Assembly: GCF_000005505.3 (NCBI RefSeq)
Contig: NC_016134.3
Span: forward strand, 5,084,001-5,148,000
DNA: 64,000 bases
Reading direction: 5' to 3'
Origin: Brachypodium distachyon
Taxonomy: Eukaryota > Streptophyta > Magnoliopsida > Poales > Poaceae
Shown here: positions 12,983-25,931 of the stretch, piece by piece
Layout of the letters: each line of letters opens with the position of its first letter
Numbering within the stretch: position 1 is the stretch's first letter
Program-made: the position numbers and the translations under genes
The notes under the pieces: model-generated
The model's input: the letters and a program-made list of their open reading frames with translations, nothing else
Database searches by the model: none
Told to the model about the DNA's origin: nothing

Positions 12983-13583
12983 TGTGTCTGTCCGATCCTG
13001 GCGTTCATTCAATCCCATGGTTTGGGAAATTCCCCTATTCTGTAGGCTCAAACAGTTCATTTCACTATTTCTCTAGCCCTGTGTACTGTACGTTGACCTT
13101 GCCAGACCGATGGTGGGTTAAGATAATATTTCTTCCTTCGTTCTGTTTCTTCTTCCTTGTCCTCTGGAAGAGATAGCTCCGGAACTCCGTATCTAGTTCC
13201 TCCTTTCCTCCATTGTTGTTCCACGTTCTGTTCTTCCTGCTTCTTCCTCGATCGTTCTGTTTTTCTACTCCGTCTTTTACCCGCTTCTCTGAGATGTACC
13301 TTCGTCCAAGCTCTTCGCGATGTTAGATTTCCGTCGACGTTCCATGTTGTCTGTCCCTTCGGTTTCTCTTTCCTTCTCCACTTCTTTGTTCTTCGCGCAT
13401 AACTCTTCGTGTTATTACTTATTTCCAGATGATGTACATTTCATCCTCCTTCATATTTGCTAGGCCAGGTACTTCAGATTTATCATTTCTTCAAACATTT
13501 CTGTGCGTTTCAAACTATGTACCGCTGACACTACTCATTCCAGCATTTCCGGATTGCGCTGCTGCTCCTCCCAATTCGAACAA

Positions 13584-16500
13584 ATGAGTCTTTCCAAGGT
13601 ACGCAAACTACTTGTTTATAATGTACCCCAATCTTCTGCTTTCTTCCACCACCTAGTTCTTTAACTCTTCATACGCTCTTCTTCAAATGTACCCCATGTA
13701 AAGTATAGTACTTTCATGTACTTCATCTTATATGTAATGTTACTTCCATGTACTTCATGCTACTTCAGTCAACATTGACCCACTCAATTCTATTGCTTCC
13801 ATTCAATCAGCATGTACTTTATGTTTCCTTCCTCCTACTTCAGTCAACATGGATCCACTCTTCTATTGCTTCCACTCAATCATGTCCCGAACAATGTACC
13901 CTAATGTATCCATGTCATCTTGCTGACTTATATGTTGCCGTAATTATATGTTGCCGTACTTGCTGCTTCAGTCCACATGAACCCAATCAATTCTATTGGT
14001 TCCACTCAAATTGACCCTAATGTACCCCTTTTTCCAACGCACCAACGTAATGTACCCTCATGTATTTCTTCTTATATGTCATTACATTATATTGTTTTCC
14101 ACTCAATGATGTCACAACATGTACCATCATCTACCTCTTCATCTAATACACCAACCTAACGTGCCCTCATGTATCTCCACTGTTTCCACACAATGTTGTA
14201 CTTCATCATTCAACTCACAATTCATTGCAGTGCTACTTCTTTTCTGCCAGCTCAAAGGACCTGCTGCACATTCTGATAGTACTGATGAAGTCACATAGTA
14301 CGATAGCAATGATGAAAGTCAAACTTCTGCAACAACTAAGTCAGCAACATCAAGGACCTCCGCGAAGACCCTGTACTGGATTATCAAGAAATTCAATCCA
14401 ATCAAAAGGCAGTTGGTCAAGGAAATAGGTTTTGGCGGACTATTGGAACTGCCTCTATGGAATTCAGTTAGTCACATTTTCAGTACTTGGCTCCTTCGGC
14501 ATGTTGATTGCATAGACCCCGCAATCGTCCTGGATTCAATTCGGAGGCTCCCCTTTGTACCTCAGGATGTCAATAGAGTATTTGGTATTCCATGCGGGCT
14601 TCGCGATGTACTGGGACCTGAAACTAAAATATCGGATACGGCCATGGCATACATTCGTGAACAAGCTGGTATATCCATGACCAAGATCAGCCTCAAAGAT
14701 GCCGAGAAGATTGTCCTCATGGATTTGTCAGAAGAAAGCACAAGATTATAGAAGGATGCATTCAAGATGGCATTTGTTATTATTTGTTATGGGTCATCTC
14801 CTTTCACCATCTACAAAGTATGATCATGTCAATATTGATTTCCTTGGCGCCTTGCGTTGTACCGAAGAGATTGGTGAATACAACTGGTGTGCGTATGTTC
14901 TGAAAGGTATCATTGAGGCAACTCAAAAAGTACAGGCTGACTTATCCATGAACAAAGTTGTTTCCAACATATTTGGTTGTCACATATTTCTGCAGGTACA
15001 CATAAAATACCCTAATGTATTTCTTATTTATAAAACGTAAACGTAATCTACTCCTTCCTTTCAATGCCTCTCCCTAGTGTACAATCGTGTAATTATAGCT
15101 CCAGTCAACATGTACCCTAATGTACCACTTCTTCTATCAACCATATTGACCCTCATTGATTTAATTCTACATGTACTTAAACTTCCTGCGTACTCACTTC
15201 ATATTGTTTACTTCTTAGATCCACTATCTAGATATCTCTTACTTGGACCACTACAACCTCGAAAGAATATTTTCCCTCGTATGAAGGCTTTTCCAACAGA
15301 AGTACTTAACAAGCTTATATTAGCTGATGCTAAGCTCGGAGGTTGTTATGGAGCCAAGCAGGTACCATCTGCCATCATCTCATTCTCCATGTAATCTATT
15401 TCATATCATATAGTACTTCTTCCTGAAATAACATCTCGATGCCATGCGGTTCAATATGAGGGGTACGGTCCTCGTTCCCAACCAGTCACCAAATATAGCC
15501 CGGCCACTTCCTCTGCCTGCAGGATCTGGACAAAGTACTCCCATTTGTCCTTCCATACCAACATCTCCGGAACCAGCCTTCCAATCAACACAGCAACCTT
15601 GCCTCAATTCCTCTGAGAAAAATACCCTACTCTCGTAAGAAAACGATAAATGTTCTTTCCCATCAACTCTTACGTACTCATAACTAACATGTTCACATCA
15701 AAATCATCCAGTGCAATACAACGCTCGCGAATGATTTGAAACTATATAATGCAACAATGGTATGAGCAATGAACGAAAGGCACACTGCTGAGAAGAGTCA
15801 TCTCCTGCACCAAAACTTATGGCTTGCTGACAAGATATGCACATTCATCTCTGGAGTACCCCAACTACCACCGCAACAATCAGCTTCAACTTCAAAAACA
15901 GAAGGTACATCTACACTTCCTATTAATACATCATAAAATATAGTATTCTCAACCGGGTACCACTTTTCCCTCCAGCTTCCGCGAACAGCTCTGTCAAAAG
16001 AGGAGATAACAAAGATCAACCTAACTCTCAATTTGAAGGTGCTCTTTCACATAACTCAATCTTTAAATTTTTCCAACGATCTAAGATATAAATGTTGCCA
16101 TTCTAGCTCAAAGCAAGGACTGTACATCACCTGTGCGTTCAATGAAATGTCTAGAGGACACCCCCAAGAGGTCCTCATCTCAATTCAATGATGCAATAAA
16201 CAAGAAATCAAAGACCGCTAACTCAGGTAACTTACATTACATGCCTAATTTTACAATCAACAGCTATATTCATAATTATTCTTTTCATTCCTTCCACAAA
16301 TAGATGGCAGGAGATCTATGTTCAGCAACATGGACTTTGAACCACCTTCTTTTGATCTTGACATCTATTCTGTTCCATCCTTCGCAGCTTCCGGTGACTG
16401 CTCCAAGAAAACATCACCACAAGATCTAATGGCTCCTGGTTCTCCAGCAGCTACTAAATTATCCATGAAAGGTAACATGGTCGATTTGATTATGAGGACA

Positions 16501-18058
16501 GAGGATGTGGACTGCGCGGAGAGTAAGGTACTGTTTGGTGCAGCATCTGCTTCACCACCTTGCAAACGTCAAACCAGGGTAGGCAAGTTTGCACCCTCAC
16601 CGTGGTCAGAAGGATACATACATCCGAAACCTGATGGTGACATCATGGTTAGTCTCATGGAATGGTGTGCTGATGCGCCTCCACAGTACTTGAAAATGTA
16701 AGCACATGTACTTTTCCACTCTCAAACTTGAAGTATACTCACTATGCTAACTATGCACATTCTTATCCAGGCCATGGGTCACCAATGAATTTCCTCGGTA
16801 CATCTCAATGCCTGGCAGTGCAAAACAGAATCAACTAATTCGTGACGACGTCTTGACTTCGAATTGTGCGACCTTCTTGTAAGGCGGTTAACGCAACTAG
16901 ACTCCAAGATGGGACCAACTAGTTCAAGGATGCGTTGGCGTCATCTCCTCGAGAGTGATTTCTCTGTACGTTTCAATCAAACTTTAATCATCGTAAATTT
17001 CTTGTTTTCACCATTCCGGTACTATGAAGGAAACTTATGTACAAAAACAGGTATGTGCGATAGCAGAAGACGACATCACACCTCTGTTATCAATCCAGCA
17101 ACAATTCATTGGCGACGACATAACGTACAACATGTCCTGCACTACAATGGTAATAACTCCTAACAGATGTGATATCTTTACATTCATTCAATTATACTTG
17201 ATATCTAACAAATATTTATTGTAGTTCACCGTACCTTCATTTATTGAACAATCCTGGTGTGCCTACATGTTTGACATGAAAGAAGAGATTATTCATGTAC
17301 TTGATCCATTGGGGCTGCATCTCGAATTAGCCGCAATCAAAGTATTGCAGGCTCATTACGCTGACGTCATTCATGAGAAGCTCTTCCATTGCTTCAGCAA
17401 GTATTATGAAATTTGGAATCCACAGAAGAAAGATTGGCCTCACGTCTATCCTGTTCTCACCAACGACAAGTTCACCAAGTAAGGAAAAAATAAATAACAC
17501 CATTATTTCACAATGTTCAGCTAATACAAGTACTTCAATCGCACCCACTGCCATCTGCCAAATTGTACTCGCAGCAGTACTTCCAATGCTATTACAAGTA
17601 CAAAACTTCGAAATGTACATTCAATCAATTTCTACTTTCTTATATGTAAAGGTACTACCAACAACATCCATGGTACATATATACGGACAACAAAGTACTT
17701 TCGATCATGTTTGCTATGTGCTAATCTGTGAACAACATAATAGTAAAACATATATGTACTTCAGGAATCAGAGCGGATTGTGCATGCTGCATTGTCTACG
17801 CAATTACAATGGGGAAGAATTGGAGCAGCCACTGACACTGGTAAGTTCTAAATCTTCCACTAATCATTGCTTGCTGCATTATTGTGTCACATTCATTACT
17901 AATTGCTGCATATATATTCTTTGTTCACATCCTAGAATGGTTATTCAAGATTGCAGCATACCTTTCTTCATGAACTGCTGACCATGGAGAACAACAAAGC
18001 CACACTACCAATCCACATACTGAAGATCATCGACCCACCAAATTGGAGACAAGTTTAG
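13584..18058 (+). pseudogene. MULE cargo gene: PMD/DUF1985-like domain plus Ulp1-like cysteine protease, decayed
   Basis: Exon 1 is probably 13584-13598 (MSLSK), reading into 14251-14995. That exon holds the conserved grass TE block (EIGFGGLLELPLWNSVSH, LPFVPQDVNRVFGIPCG, FLGALRCTEEIGEYNWCAYV, GCHIFLQ). It continues at about 15210-15361 (KNIFPRMKAF) and through a linker up to 16697. The protease part uses exons 16771-16965, 17051-17149, 17225-17478, 17765-17840 and 17936-18058. Joining 17478 to 17765 gives TKNQSGLCMLHCLRNYNGE, with the expected nucleophile Cys and downstream Gly-Glu. The Asp of HVLDPLG is present, but the usual His-Trp is Ser-Trp (EQSWCAYMFD). In-frame TAG codons lie at 14296-14298 and 14749-14751. 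Frameshifts lie near 14780 and 16850. Such proteins are predicted SUMO/ubiquitin-like proteases whose role in transposition is unproven; this copy is unlikely to be functional. Confidence 0.78.
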
Positions 18059-19091
18059 ACGCTCAAATGTTGCACCAAATTGTGTCAATCTATAGATAAA
18101 GCCCAGTCTTCCATCCGTCCAAGTTGTCTGTTTTACCCGCTTCAGTTCTCTGCCTGTCTAAATTATATCAGTTGAATTCCTTTTGTTTCAGAACTTGTTA
18201 TCTGTACTAAGTACTGCCCGTAATCTGCCCATAATGTGATGTTCCCATCTGGGTTATCAACTTCTATTATGCTGTCCTTTGTGACCTCTCATTAAGTTAA
18301 TGTACTGTCCACATAACACAGCTTCTTTGCACTAATTATGCATCATACTGCTCATCCATGCTCAACTACTCCTGTCCTCTTATCCTGTGCCGTAAGGTAC
18401 GGCCGTCCTATCCTCATGTACCATGATGTACCAGTTTTTCAAAACATGAAAAACTCCTTAATTCAACTCAACCAAAGTCTTCTAATGTACCGTAAGGTGT
18501 GCTTCTGTTTCAATGTTCATGGCCTTTACGTACGTACTAACAGATAGAACTTCATGTACTTATTTTCTAATATACCTTAATGTACTTATCTTCTCATGTA
18601 CCATCTCGTACTAATTTTCTCATGTCATGTCACGTAAAAATCTTGTTTCATTCACTTATGTTCTCATCGCCCATCATGTCTTCATTATTACATACACGCT
18701 AACCTCAACCTTCACAACTACTACAGTTAAATCTCGTACATGAGTAAAATGTTCACAAACAACTACTTGCAATCACCGCAGTGACATGGACTCGATCATC
18801 AAGTACTTGCAATAAGCGCAGTGACATCTTACTACCGCCTTCACTCCTAAAATAACAAATTGTTTCGCCAAATGCATACATAATTCCATAAAACAACTAC
18901 ACAGTACTGCCGCCTCCACTTGTGACATGATTACTTGCATCTCCGCCACAATTCTTCATACTCCGCGTGTTACGCCTTGTGTACACTAAAATCTCGCCGC
19001 CTTGAACAGAATTTTCTGCGTTCAGAATGATACATCTCACTACAATAAACTGCACTAAAATAAACTGCACTACAATAAACTGGACTTCAAA
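18059..19091. other. Intergenic spacer between convergent cargo genes, rich in GTAC
   Basis: No coding frame is recognisable. The sequence is AT-rich with many TGTAC/GTACA words and lies between the convergent ends of the Ulp1 gene and PMD paralogue A, so it probably carries both 3' UTRs. Confidence 0.5.
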
Positions 19092-22000
19092 CTATAACAT
19101 CTTCAGACCTGATGCATCTTCCTCTCCAGTTGAAGATTTAGGTTTCGCCTCCACTGCCTCTTCTACAACCTCCTTCTCACCCAACTTAGGGGCATCCTTC
19201 TCTTTCCCTACATGTTTGACAACCTTGCTAAGTACCCATTGCATAGGCTAAGCATATGACAAAGTTCAACAACATACAGGTCCTTGCAAATTATAAATAC
19301 CGTACCTCCTAACGTCTCGTCACCTGGTGGTGTTAGGAAGAAACTGTTAATGAAGTCATGCACATTGCCAGAATTTGTACTTCCCGATCCTCCCGTCCCA
19401 CCGTGCTCACCATCTAATATGTTCTCCGTACGCTCTCCTCTTGGAACTACCAAACAACATTACAAATCATACCACAACTTAATTTTGCAGCAAGAACAAA
19501 CATTATTCCTTCTATATGACAAGTACCATCAAATGATGATTCTTTTCCATCAACAACTGCTGGTTCTACGACACAAGCAGGTAATGCCTCTTCTGCACCA
19601 GCTTTATCTGCAAACAATTTAACATCTTAACTTTCTATCGTCAACGCTGTCATCGAACATAATAAAAGTACGGAAACCTGATGTCTCATCAAACTGTTGT
19701 TGTCCTTCAGCGTGGATGTGTTCAGCAGCTTCAATATCATCAAGTACGTTATTAATACTAAAGTCTTCACTCACGCTTTCACCTGCAATTGAGAAACAGA
19801 CAAAACATCATGTACATAAATAAGTACTCCTCGCATTATCAAATTATGTAACACATAACGTACCAGCCTGAATTCTCTTGTTCGCACTTAACTCCGCGTT
19901 ATCTAATAAATAATAAATGAAGCATTATTCACTTAATTCGAAGCCATGGATGACTCTGCGTCTGTATTTCAAATACTCACTTGATTGAACAGTGCTGTTC
20001 AATCCTATACGGACAACTTCCTCCTGCACATCTTCTTTCTGTCACACCAGTGGCACCTGGGGTACCACCGCTGCGCAACGCGTGGGCCCCGTCCCCGGGT
20101 TCCTGGGAAGGTTCCATCTCGGGCAGCGGCTACGAGCAGTCCGGCAAGCTACCAGCCCAGAAGGGCTAGCGGGGCTTCGGGGAATATTCCCGCCTGGGCA
20201 CCTCCCGGGAAGCTGCTTCCCGGGGGAGGTTCCCGGGTGCGTTGGGCCCAGGCGCTTCCCGGGGAGCGACTTGCCGGGACAAGGGGTTCCCGGGCGCATG
20301 CCTCCGCCTCAAGAGCGGGGCCCAGTGAGCAGATCAACAGTGCCACGCGGGCGTGTGGCGGGCGTGGGGTGCGTGGCCCCACCGGGGCAAGAAGTAAGGC
20401 GCACGGCTCATTAAATGAGCCGACAGGAGGGGCATTACCCGTCCAAGTCAAGTGAACAGTGGCTGTCCAATCCTACTCTAGGGTTTCAGACTCCTAGCGG
20501 CGGAGGTGGCGTCCATGCGCGCCACCAGCTCATTGAGGGAGAGCTGTATGCCTCTCCGCTCGACATTTGTAGCCCATGCACCGTGGCACCTGTGGCATCC
20601 CCTTGAGTATAAAAGGAGGACCCTCGCCAGCGGTCAAAAGGGTCAAGTTTTGCTGAGTTGGGGTTCCGGTAGGTTTCAGTCCCGGAAAAAGGCTCCACGT
20701 CCGCAAGTTTGTTTAGCTCTGGGTAGCAGGTAGCGTAGGCAAGGGAAGAGAGAAAGAGAGCCCGGGGACCTTCCCCCACCAAGGTGTAAAACACTTGATC
20801 TGCAATCAATACCAGCTCAGACAAGCAGGACGTAGGGTTTTACACCTCCGGGTGGCCCGAACCTGGGTAAAAACGTGCGTGCAGGGGTTCTTTGATTAGC
20901 GCGTACTTCTAGTACATCATTTCGCCGGCCTCTCAGGGCCCATCGGCCGAGCCGGCGATCGCCGGGGCGAACCCCGACGCCCATACCGAACCTAAAAGGG
21001 GGCTGTGACCGCACGCCCCCGGTGTCGGAGCACCATGCGATGACACTTTTGCCCCCTCTTCTTCAAAACAAAGTTCTGGATGTACACCCCTACATACATA
21101 TTTGTTGCGACTTAGACAACTACAGTACTATAAAAAAGATAAAGCCATGTAAATGAAAGTCACCTCCTCACAGCTTGTTTCCTCCTTATTCTCCACTCAG
21201 GAACACGTGGCATTCCTGGTGGTCTTTTGCATGAGTGTTTCTGCAGTCCAAGTGCTTCTGCAACCATAATCTTTATTGAAGAATGTACATCTATATTGTT
21301 ACCTTCATGGCCTAGTGTACCCCCATATCAAAAAACCATGACATCGCGTTAAATGACTTCTTACAAATCTAACTGCCAACCATTTATCCATATCACAGCA
21401 CATGCGCTTTTTAGATTGCGTACCTGCAGTTTCAACATTTCTCGGGGCTTCAGTTTCAACCACAGGAATTGCAGAATGGCCATGTCCTGCTAAAATTATT
21501 TGTACAATAATGTTAATTCAATGTACAACGAGGTACAATACATTATGGAGCTGTACTAACCTTCTACATCAGTAATTTCAATATCTCTGCGTGCGACCTC
21601 TTCGAGTCCTACACTCTTGCATCTGCAAATTTTTTAATCTTTAATGTTTATTTACTCCTCCTTATAATATATAATGGACAATACTAACGTATGTGGGTCT
21701 ACCTTTTTGAGGACTGGCTTCCTAAGTTCCTAGGACATAACATAATATATTATCAATTTTCATTATCATCCGAAAAAAAATGTACCATACAAAATACATA
21801 AATCATTACCTTCGTTTCCTCTTTTCTGACCAACTTCACTCATGTTGCTATCCTCTACAACATTGTCACCATTCCCAGAAGATTGTACTGTAAATTCTCT
21901 CCCAGTGTTAATAATTGGTACATCTGGTACATTTCATAAAAGCAATAAATCTGCTAAATGAAAACCTGACACTACATGCTATGGACAGAGATGTAATTAA

Positions 22001-23613
22001 TTACCTCCAGAACCATCTGCTACTCGAGTAGGCTTCTGGAATTTCGGATTACCTATATAAATATTTATTGCTTAGTCCAATGAAATTTGTGTACATACTA
22101 ATGTGATCAAAATAACCTGATGTCGCATCATCGTGAATTGATTGTTCTGCTCCGTCACATGCTGCAAACATATTCATAACTTAACGTGCTGGATAAATAA
22201 CACTAATTAACACTCGTTTCAAAATTAGAAAGAACATCCAGTACGTACCTTCCATCCCATGTCCCTGAGATCTCGTCTCTTCATCAGATTCATCTAAAGA
22301 AGTCTCCTTATCCATGTAGTCCGCTATACGTTGGAGAAGAAGATTCTTCCTCTTCACTAGCTCTCGTCTTAGATGTTCAACCAGATAACCATCGTTATCA
22401 TGCTGCTCTTCAATGACCGTCATCAAAGCATTGTAACGCCGTTGTTTCCTGGATCGTCGATCGCTCCTGTACTTCTTTTTCTTTGGCGTACCATAACTTC
22501 TCCCTATGCCTTTACCTTTTCGGTCAAAATGGATCTTGTTGTTTCTCTGGTAGAGAAGTCACATATCATAAGAACGATGTACACATTCATTAACCTGATC
22601 CTAGAAACACCGCGCATATGATGTTAAAATTACCTTGTAATTACCGTACCACTGGCTCAAATCAACATTATGTGCCTTCTTGTCAATATTGATGAGCATA
22701 TCTAGCTTTCCTTTATCACAAGCCTTGATTCTTGGGAATACATCTGGTCTAGCTTTGTGTACGCCAAAGTCAATGCTATCAAGATAGAAAATCTGCACAC
22801 AAAAGTGTTCAACAAACATTACATCATGTGTGGCACAATACAAATAATTTAGAAGTACGTTCTTTTCTATACCTGAGGTACAATGCAGCAACCACCCACA
22901 ATACAGGTCGAATAACTGCCTCTCTTCCCTTCTTTCACCTTCCTGGCAGCAAATCCTAGAATATCAAGCACACACCTTGCATAGTTCACTTATTTAAGTT
23001 TCTCAACGGTGCTCAGGTAAGGAAGCAAATATAGCGGAATCTTTGGATCGCGATCTCTGCAGTCAAGAAGGTAAGCGAATGATAAAATTACAACTCCAAT
23101 TTTGAAAGCTTCTTGTTCTTTCTTCGAGCTGTGCTCATCAATTACGCTCTCCACGACATTAGAAACAGTCGAGATTGTTAGCTGTTTAACTCCCAGAGCC
23201 CTGCTAACTTCTTCAATCATCTCTTCAGGCACTTCATCATCTATTACAGAAATATGCTTTCCTTCACATGGCAAACCTATAATATCATGTACATCTGATG
23301 GGTATATGGGTACTCTTGTACCATCAGGGTACTCAAATTCCTTAGGATCCCCATCAGCATCAGTCTGATTCAGACAAAACAGTGAGAACTGCCGATTCCA
23401 TTGATGTTTCGGCATCTCTGCCATTCCATCGAAAGAAATATCTTTCATTAATAACAGCTTGAAATGATTGAATTTGGAGAACATCTCGTTCATAATGGAT
23501 GGCTTCTGACAAGCAAACAACTTGGGACTCCAAATATGGCACCTGAAGGCTGCGTCCTCTAGTACCACGACCTCGGGGAACCGAACCAGAACTTCTCCCT
23601 CGCATGATGCCAT
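19092..23613 (-). pseudogene. MULE cargo gene: PMD-like paralogue A, without Ulp1 domain
   Basis: The first coding exon (about 23613 down) encodes the PMD/DUF1985-like block: SPKLFACQKP, MFSKFNHFKLLLMKDISFDG, GTRVPIYPSDVHDIIGLPCE, LLDCRDRDPKIPLYLLPYLS. A TAA at 22990-22992 interrupts it where paralogue B has Gln (VEKLK*VNYARCVLDI). Later exons encode FYLDSIDFGVHKARPDVFPR (about 22640-22790) and a basic/acidic linker with QRRYNALMTVIEEQHDNDGY and LVKRKNLLLQRIADYMDKE (about 22250-22470). A chain of short acidic exons follows, ending with KEKDAPKLGEKEVVEEAVEA and a TAG at 19092-19094. The N-terminal 30 residues look frameshifted against paralogue B. A solo LTR sits at 20040-21045, apparently inside a late exon. 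No protease domain follows. Confidence 0.75.
20040..21045 (+). mobile_element. Solo LTR (1006 bp) of an LTR retrotransposon, family 1
   Basis: It begins TGTCACACCAGTGGCACC and ends GCGATGACA, with flanking CTTTC (20035-20039) and CTTTT (21046-21050) as a slightly diverged 5-bp target duplication. A plus-strand TATAAAAGG box is at 20608-20616. It matches the minus-strand element at 28377-29272, including the block around GGTTTTACACCTCCGGGTGG (start 20837). GC content is far above that of the host MULE. No internal retroelement domain lies beside it, so it is a solo LTR. Confidence 0.85.
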
Positions 23614-23971
23614 ATCTAACAGAGAAGGTACAATACAGTTAGTAACTATGGTACGAACAATTGATAAACTATGTCAAAAATGAGTACGTACTTCTGGAAA
23701 CAAAAATACATACTCAAATACACTTAGAATCCCGTACACTTATATTTATTGCACATGCATGTCATTTCAACAAATTAAAAAAATTAACGGCTATTTCAAT
23801 GACGTGTACTTAACTTAGCACTCAGAACGTCTAGTACTGCATTGCACGCATATGTACTACACTTCTAAGTGATACGTGCACATTTCAGGTCAGTTGTACA
23901 AATGAAGATAACTTCATTTTTCAAAACCAGACAACATGGGCATTGTTCAGTACTCGCAAAAAAACAGAAAC

Positions 23972-23974
<3 letters not shown>

Positions 23975-24004
<30 letters not shown>
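23975..24004. repeat. (AT)n microsatellite
   Basis: An uninterrupted run of 15 AT units lies upstream of PMD paralogue A. Confidence 0.95.
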
Positions 24005-24007
<3 letters not shown>

Positions 24008-25931
24008 ACATACATTGTTCAAGTTGTAAAAAAATTAGTTAAATTTTTTTCCTTCATGACATGCAAACAAACTTGTCCCTTCCATATCTGTTGCTCTCCT
24101 GGACAAAACGTTTACTTCTGATCTCTATACCTCTGGTACACACAAAGTACAACAACGTACAACTGAAACAAAATCATGGATCTACTGTTCTGACTTACAG
24201 GAAATAGAAAACAGGTTTGTTCGGATCTCTATTCCGACCAAATGAAAAAAATACAACATGTTGTTCACAACTGTACATTCCAGATCCACTTCTTACCACA
24301 CTGAACTATATATGCAGAAAATAATACTAATTTCGTACAGGACAGAGGACATCTATTCAACACTCTGCATCACAATACCGAATGACAAACAAGCAAAAAA
24401 TAAATAAAACAACAAGATCTTAGCAGTACATAACTCAACCTTCATACAACATACAGTAGATCTGTACTGCAAGCAAAAAATAGAGCACAATAGCGCGCTG
24501 CTTACGCGAAGACCTAGCATCGAATCTACGAAGAAGAACATCCGAATCCCAGATATAAGCGGTACCTGGTTGTTGCCGATGTCTTTCCGCAGGTTTCTCA
24601 TCGATTTCCCGCCGTCGCCGCCGCTGAATCGTCCAACCAAGTCGCCGGCGACTGCAGCGGTTGAAAGACGAGGAACCGGCTGTGAAGAGAGAAAGGAGAG
24701 AGAGAGAGACCTAGGCTTCCTTTGTGGTCCCCACCAACTTCTCACATTAATTTATCAGGGCAGTAATGTTAATTAAATCAACGAAGCTTAACCCCAACGA
24801 ACCTAGCAAAAAAAGTTAATTATTGTGCTATCTTTATTTTATGAACATAAGTAAGAATAGTAAAAGTACTAACATGGACACGAGGTACTCCCTCCGTCAA
24901 AAAATAAGTGACGTCAATGTACACAAATAAACGTCAATTTTTTCCGTTACAAGAATCTATACAAATTGACGTCACTTAACATAGTACTGTCGTACATATT
25001 ACGTTAAACCCAAACCCATGTATATCATGAAGTAAACCTATGCACTAAGATGGACATTAAATACTTGAAATCCAATTTATAATGTTAGAACCATGTACCT
25101 CATGAATTAACAACACTACATAAGTACATAACTTCACATGGTACTTCACACAATGGAAATTATAGTTACAAACTACAACACAAACTAGTATGTTTAAACC
25201 ATGTACCTAATGAACTAACAATAGTACATTAGTACTAAGATGGATACAAAAAAGTTAGAACCCCTTTTTATAGAAGACATATTACATACTATCAATAGTA
25301 CATTACTACTAAGATGGATACAAAATACTTTGAATAGCACGCAGTTTATTATGTTAAAACATGTACCTCATTAACTAACAATAGTACATTAGTACTAACA
25401 TCGATACAACATAATTAGAACACCATTTCAAGGAATAGACGTTAGGTTAATATAGCACTGTACGAAATATAATGTTAACCCCGCAGTTCGGCAATGAAAA
25501 TAGTACATTAGTACTATTTTGGAGAATAACAATAGAACATTATTAACAAACTATAGTACTCCCTCCGTTCCTAAATACTTGTCCTTGTTTTAGTGCAAGT
25601 TTGCACTAAAACAACGTCAACTATATACAGGAGCATACAGTACATAAGAAGTAATAACATACGAAATATGAAAACCACATCACTTCCAAAATATTGAGAA
25701 AGACAACAGCATATCTGGATAACTCCAAAATACAGTACATAAGGAAGTACATAAGGATGATCCATGTTCACTAAGTGGTACCGAATCCCACAAAATATGA
25801 ACTACTTGCTAAAGGTACTTTCTCCTCATTAGAACGGAGTGTCCAACATGTACCATCTAAATATTACAAAGTACGATTCCAGTTGCATTAAGCATGTACC
25901 AGATTTTATAACATGACTTTGTCATTACCCG
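24005..25931. other. Spacer between PMD paralogues A and B, with degenerate GTAC repeats
   Basis: The 24540-24740 stretch is GC-richer and probably the 5' UTR/promoter of paralogue A. A MITE-like remnant at about 24887-24985 starts CTCCCTCCGTCAAAAAATAA and contains inverted TGACGTCA blocks, but lacks a clean right end. Another lies at 25560-25625 (CTCCCTCCGTTCCTAAATAC). From about 25090 to 25520 a degenerate unit recurs, with words such as ATGTACCTCATGAACTAACA and TAGTACATTAGTACTAAGAT. No gene was recognised. Confidence 0.55.
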
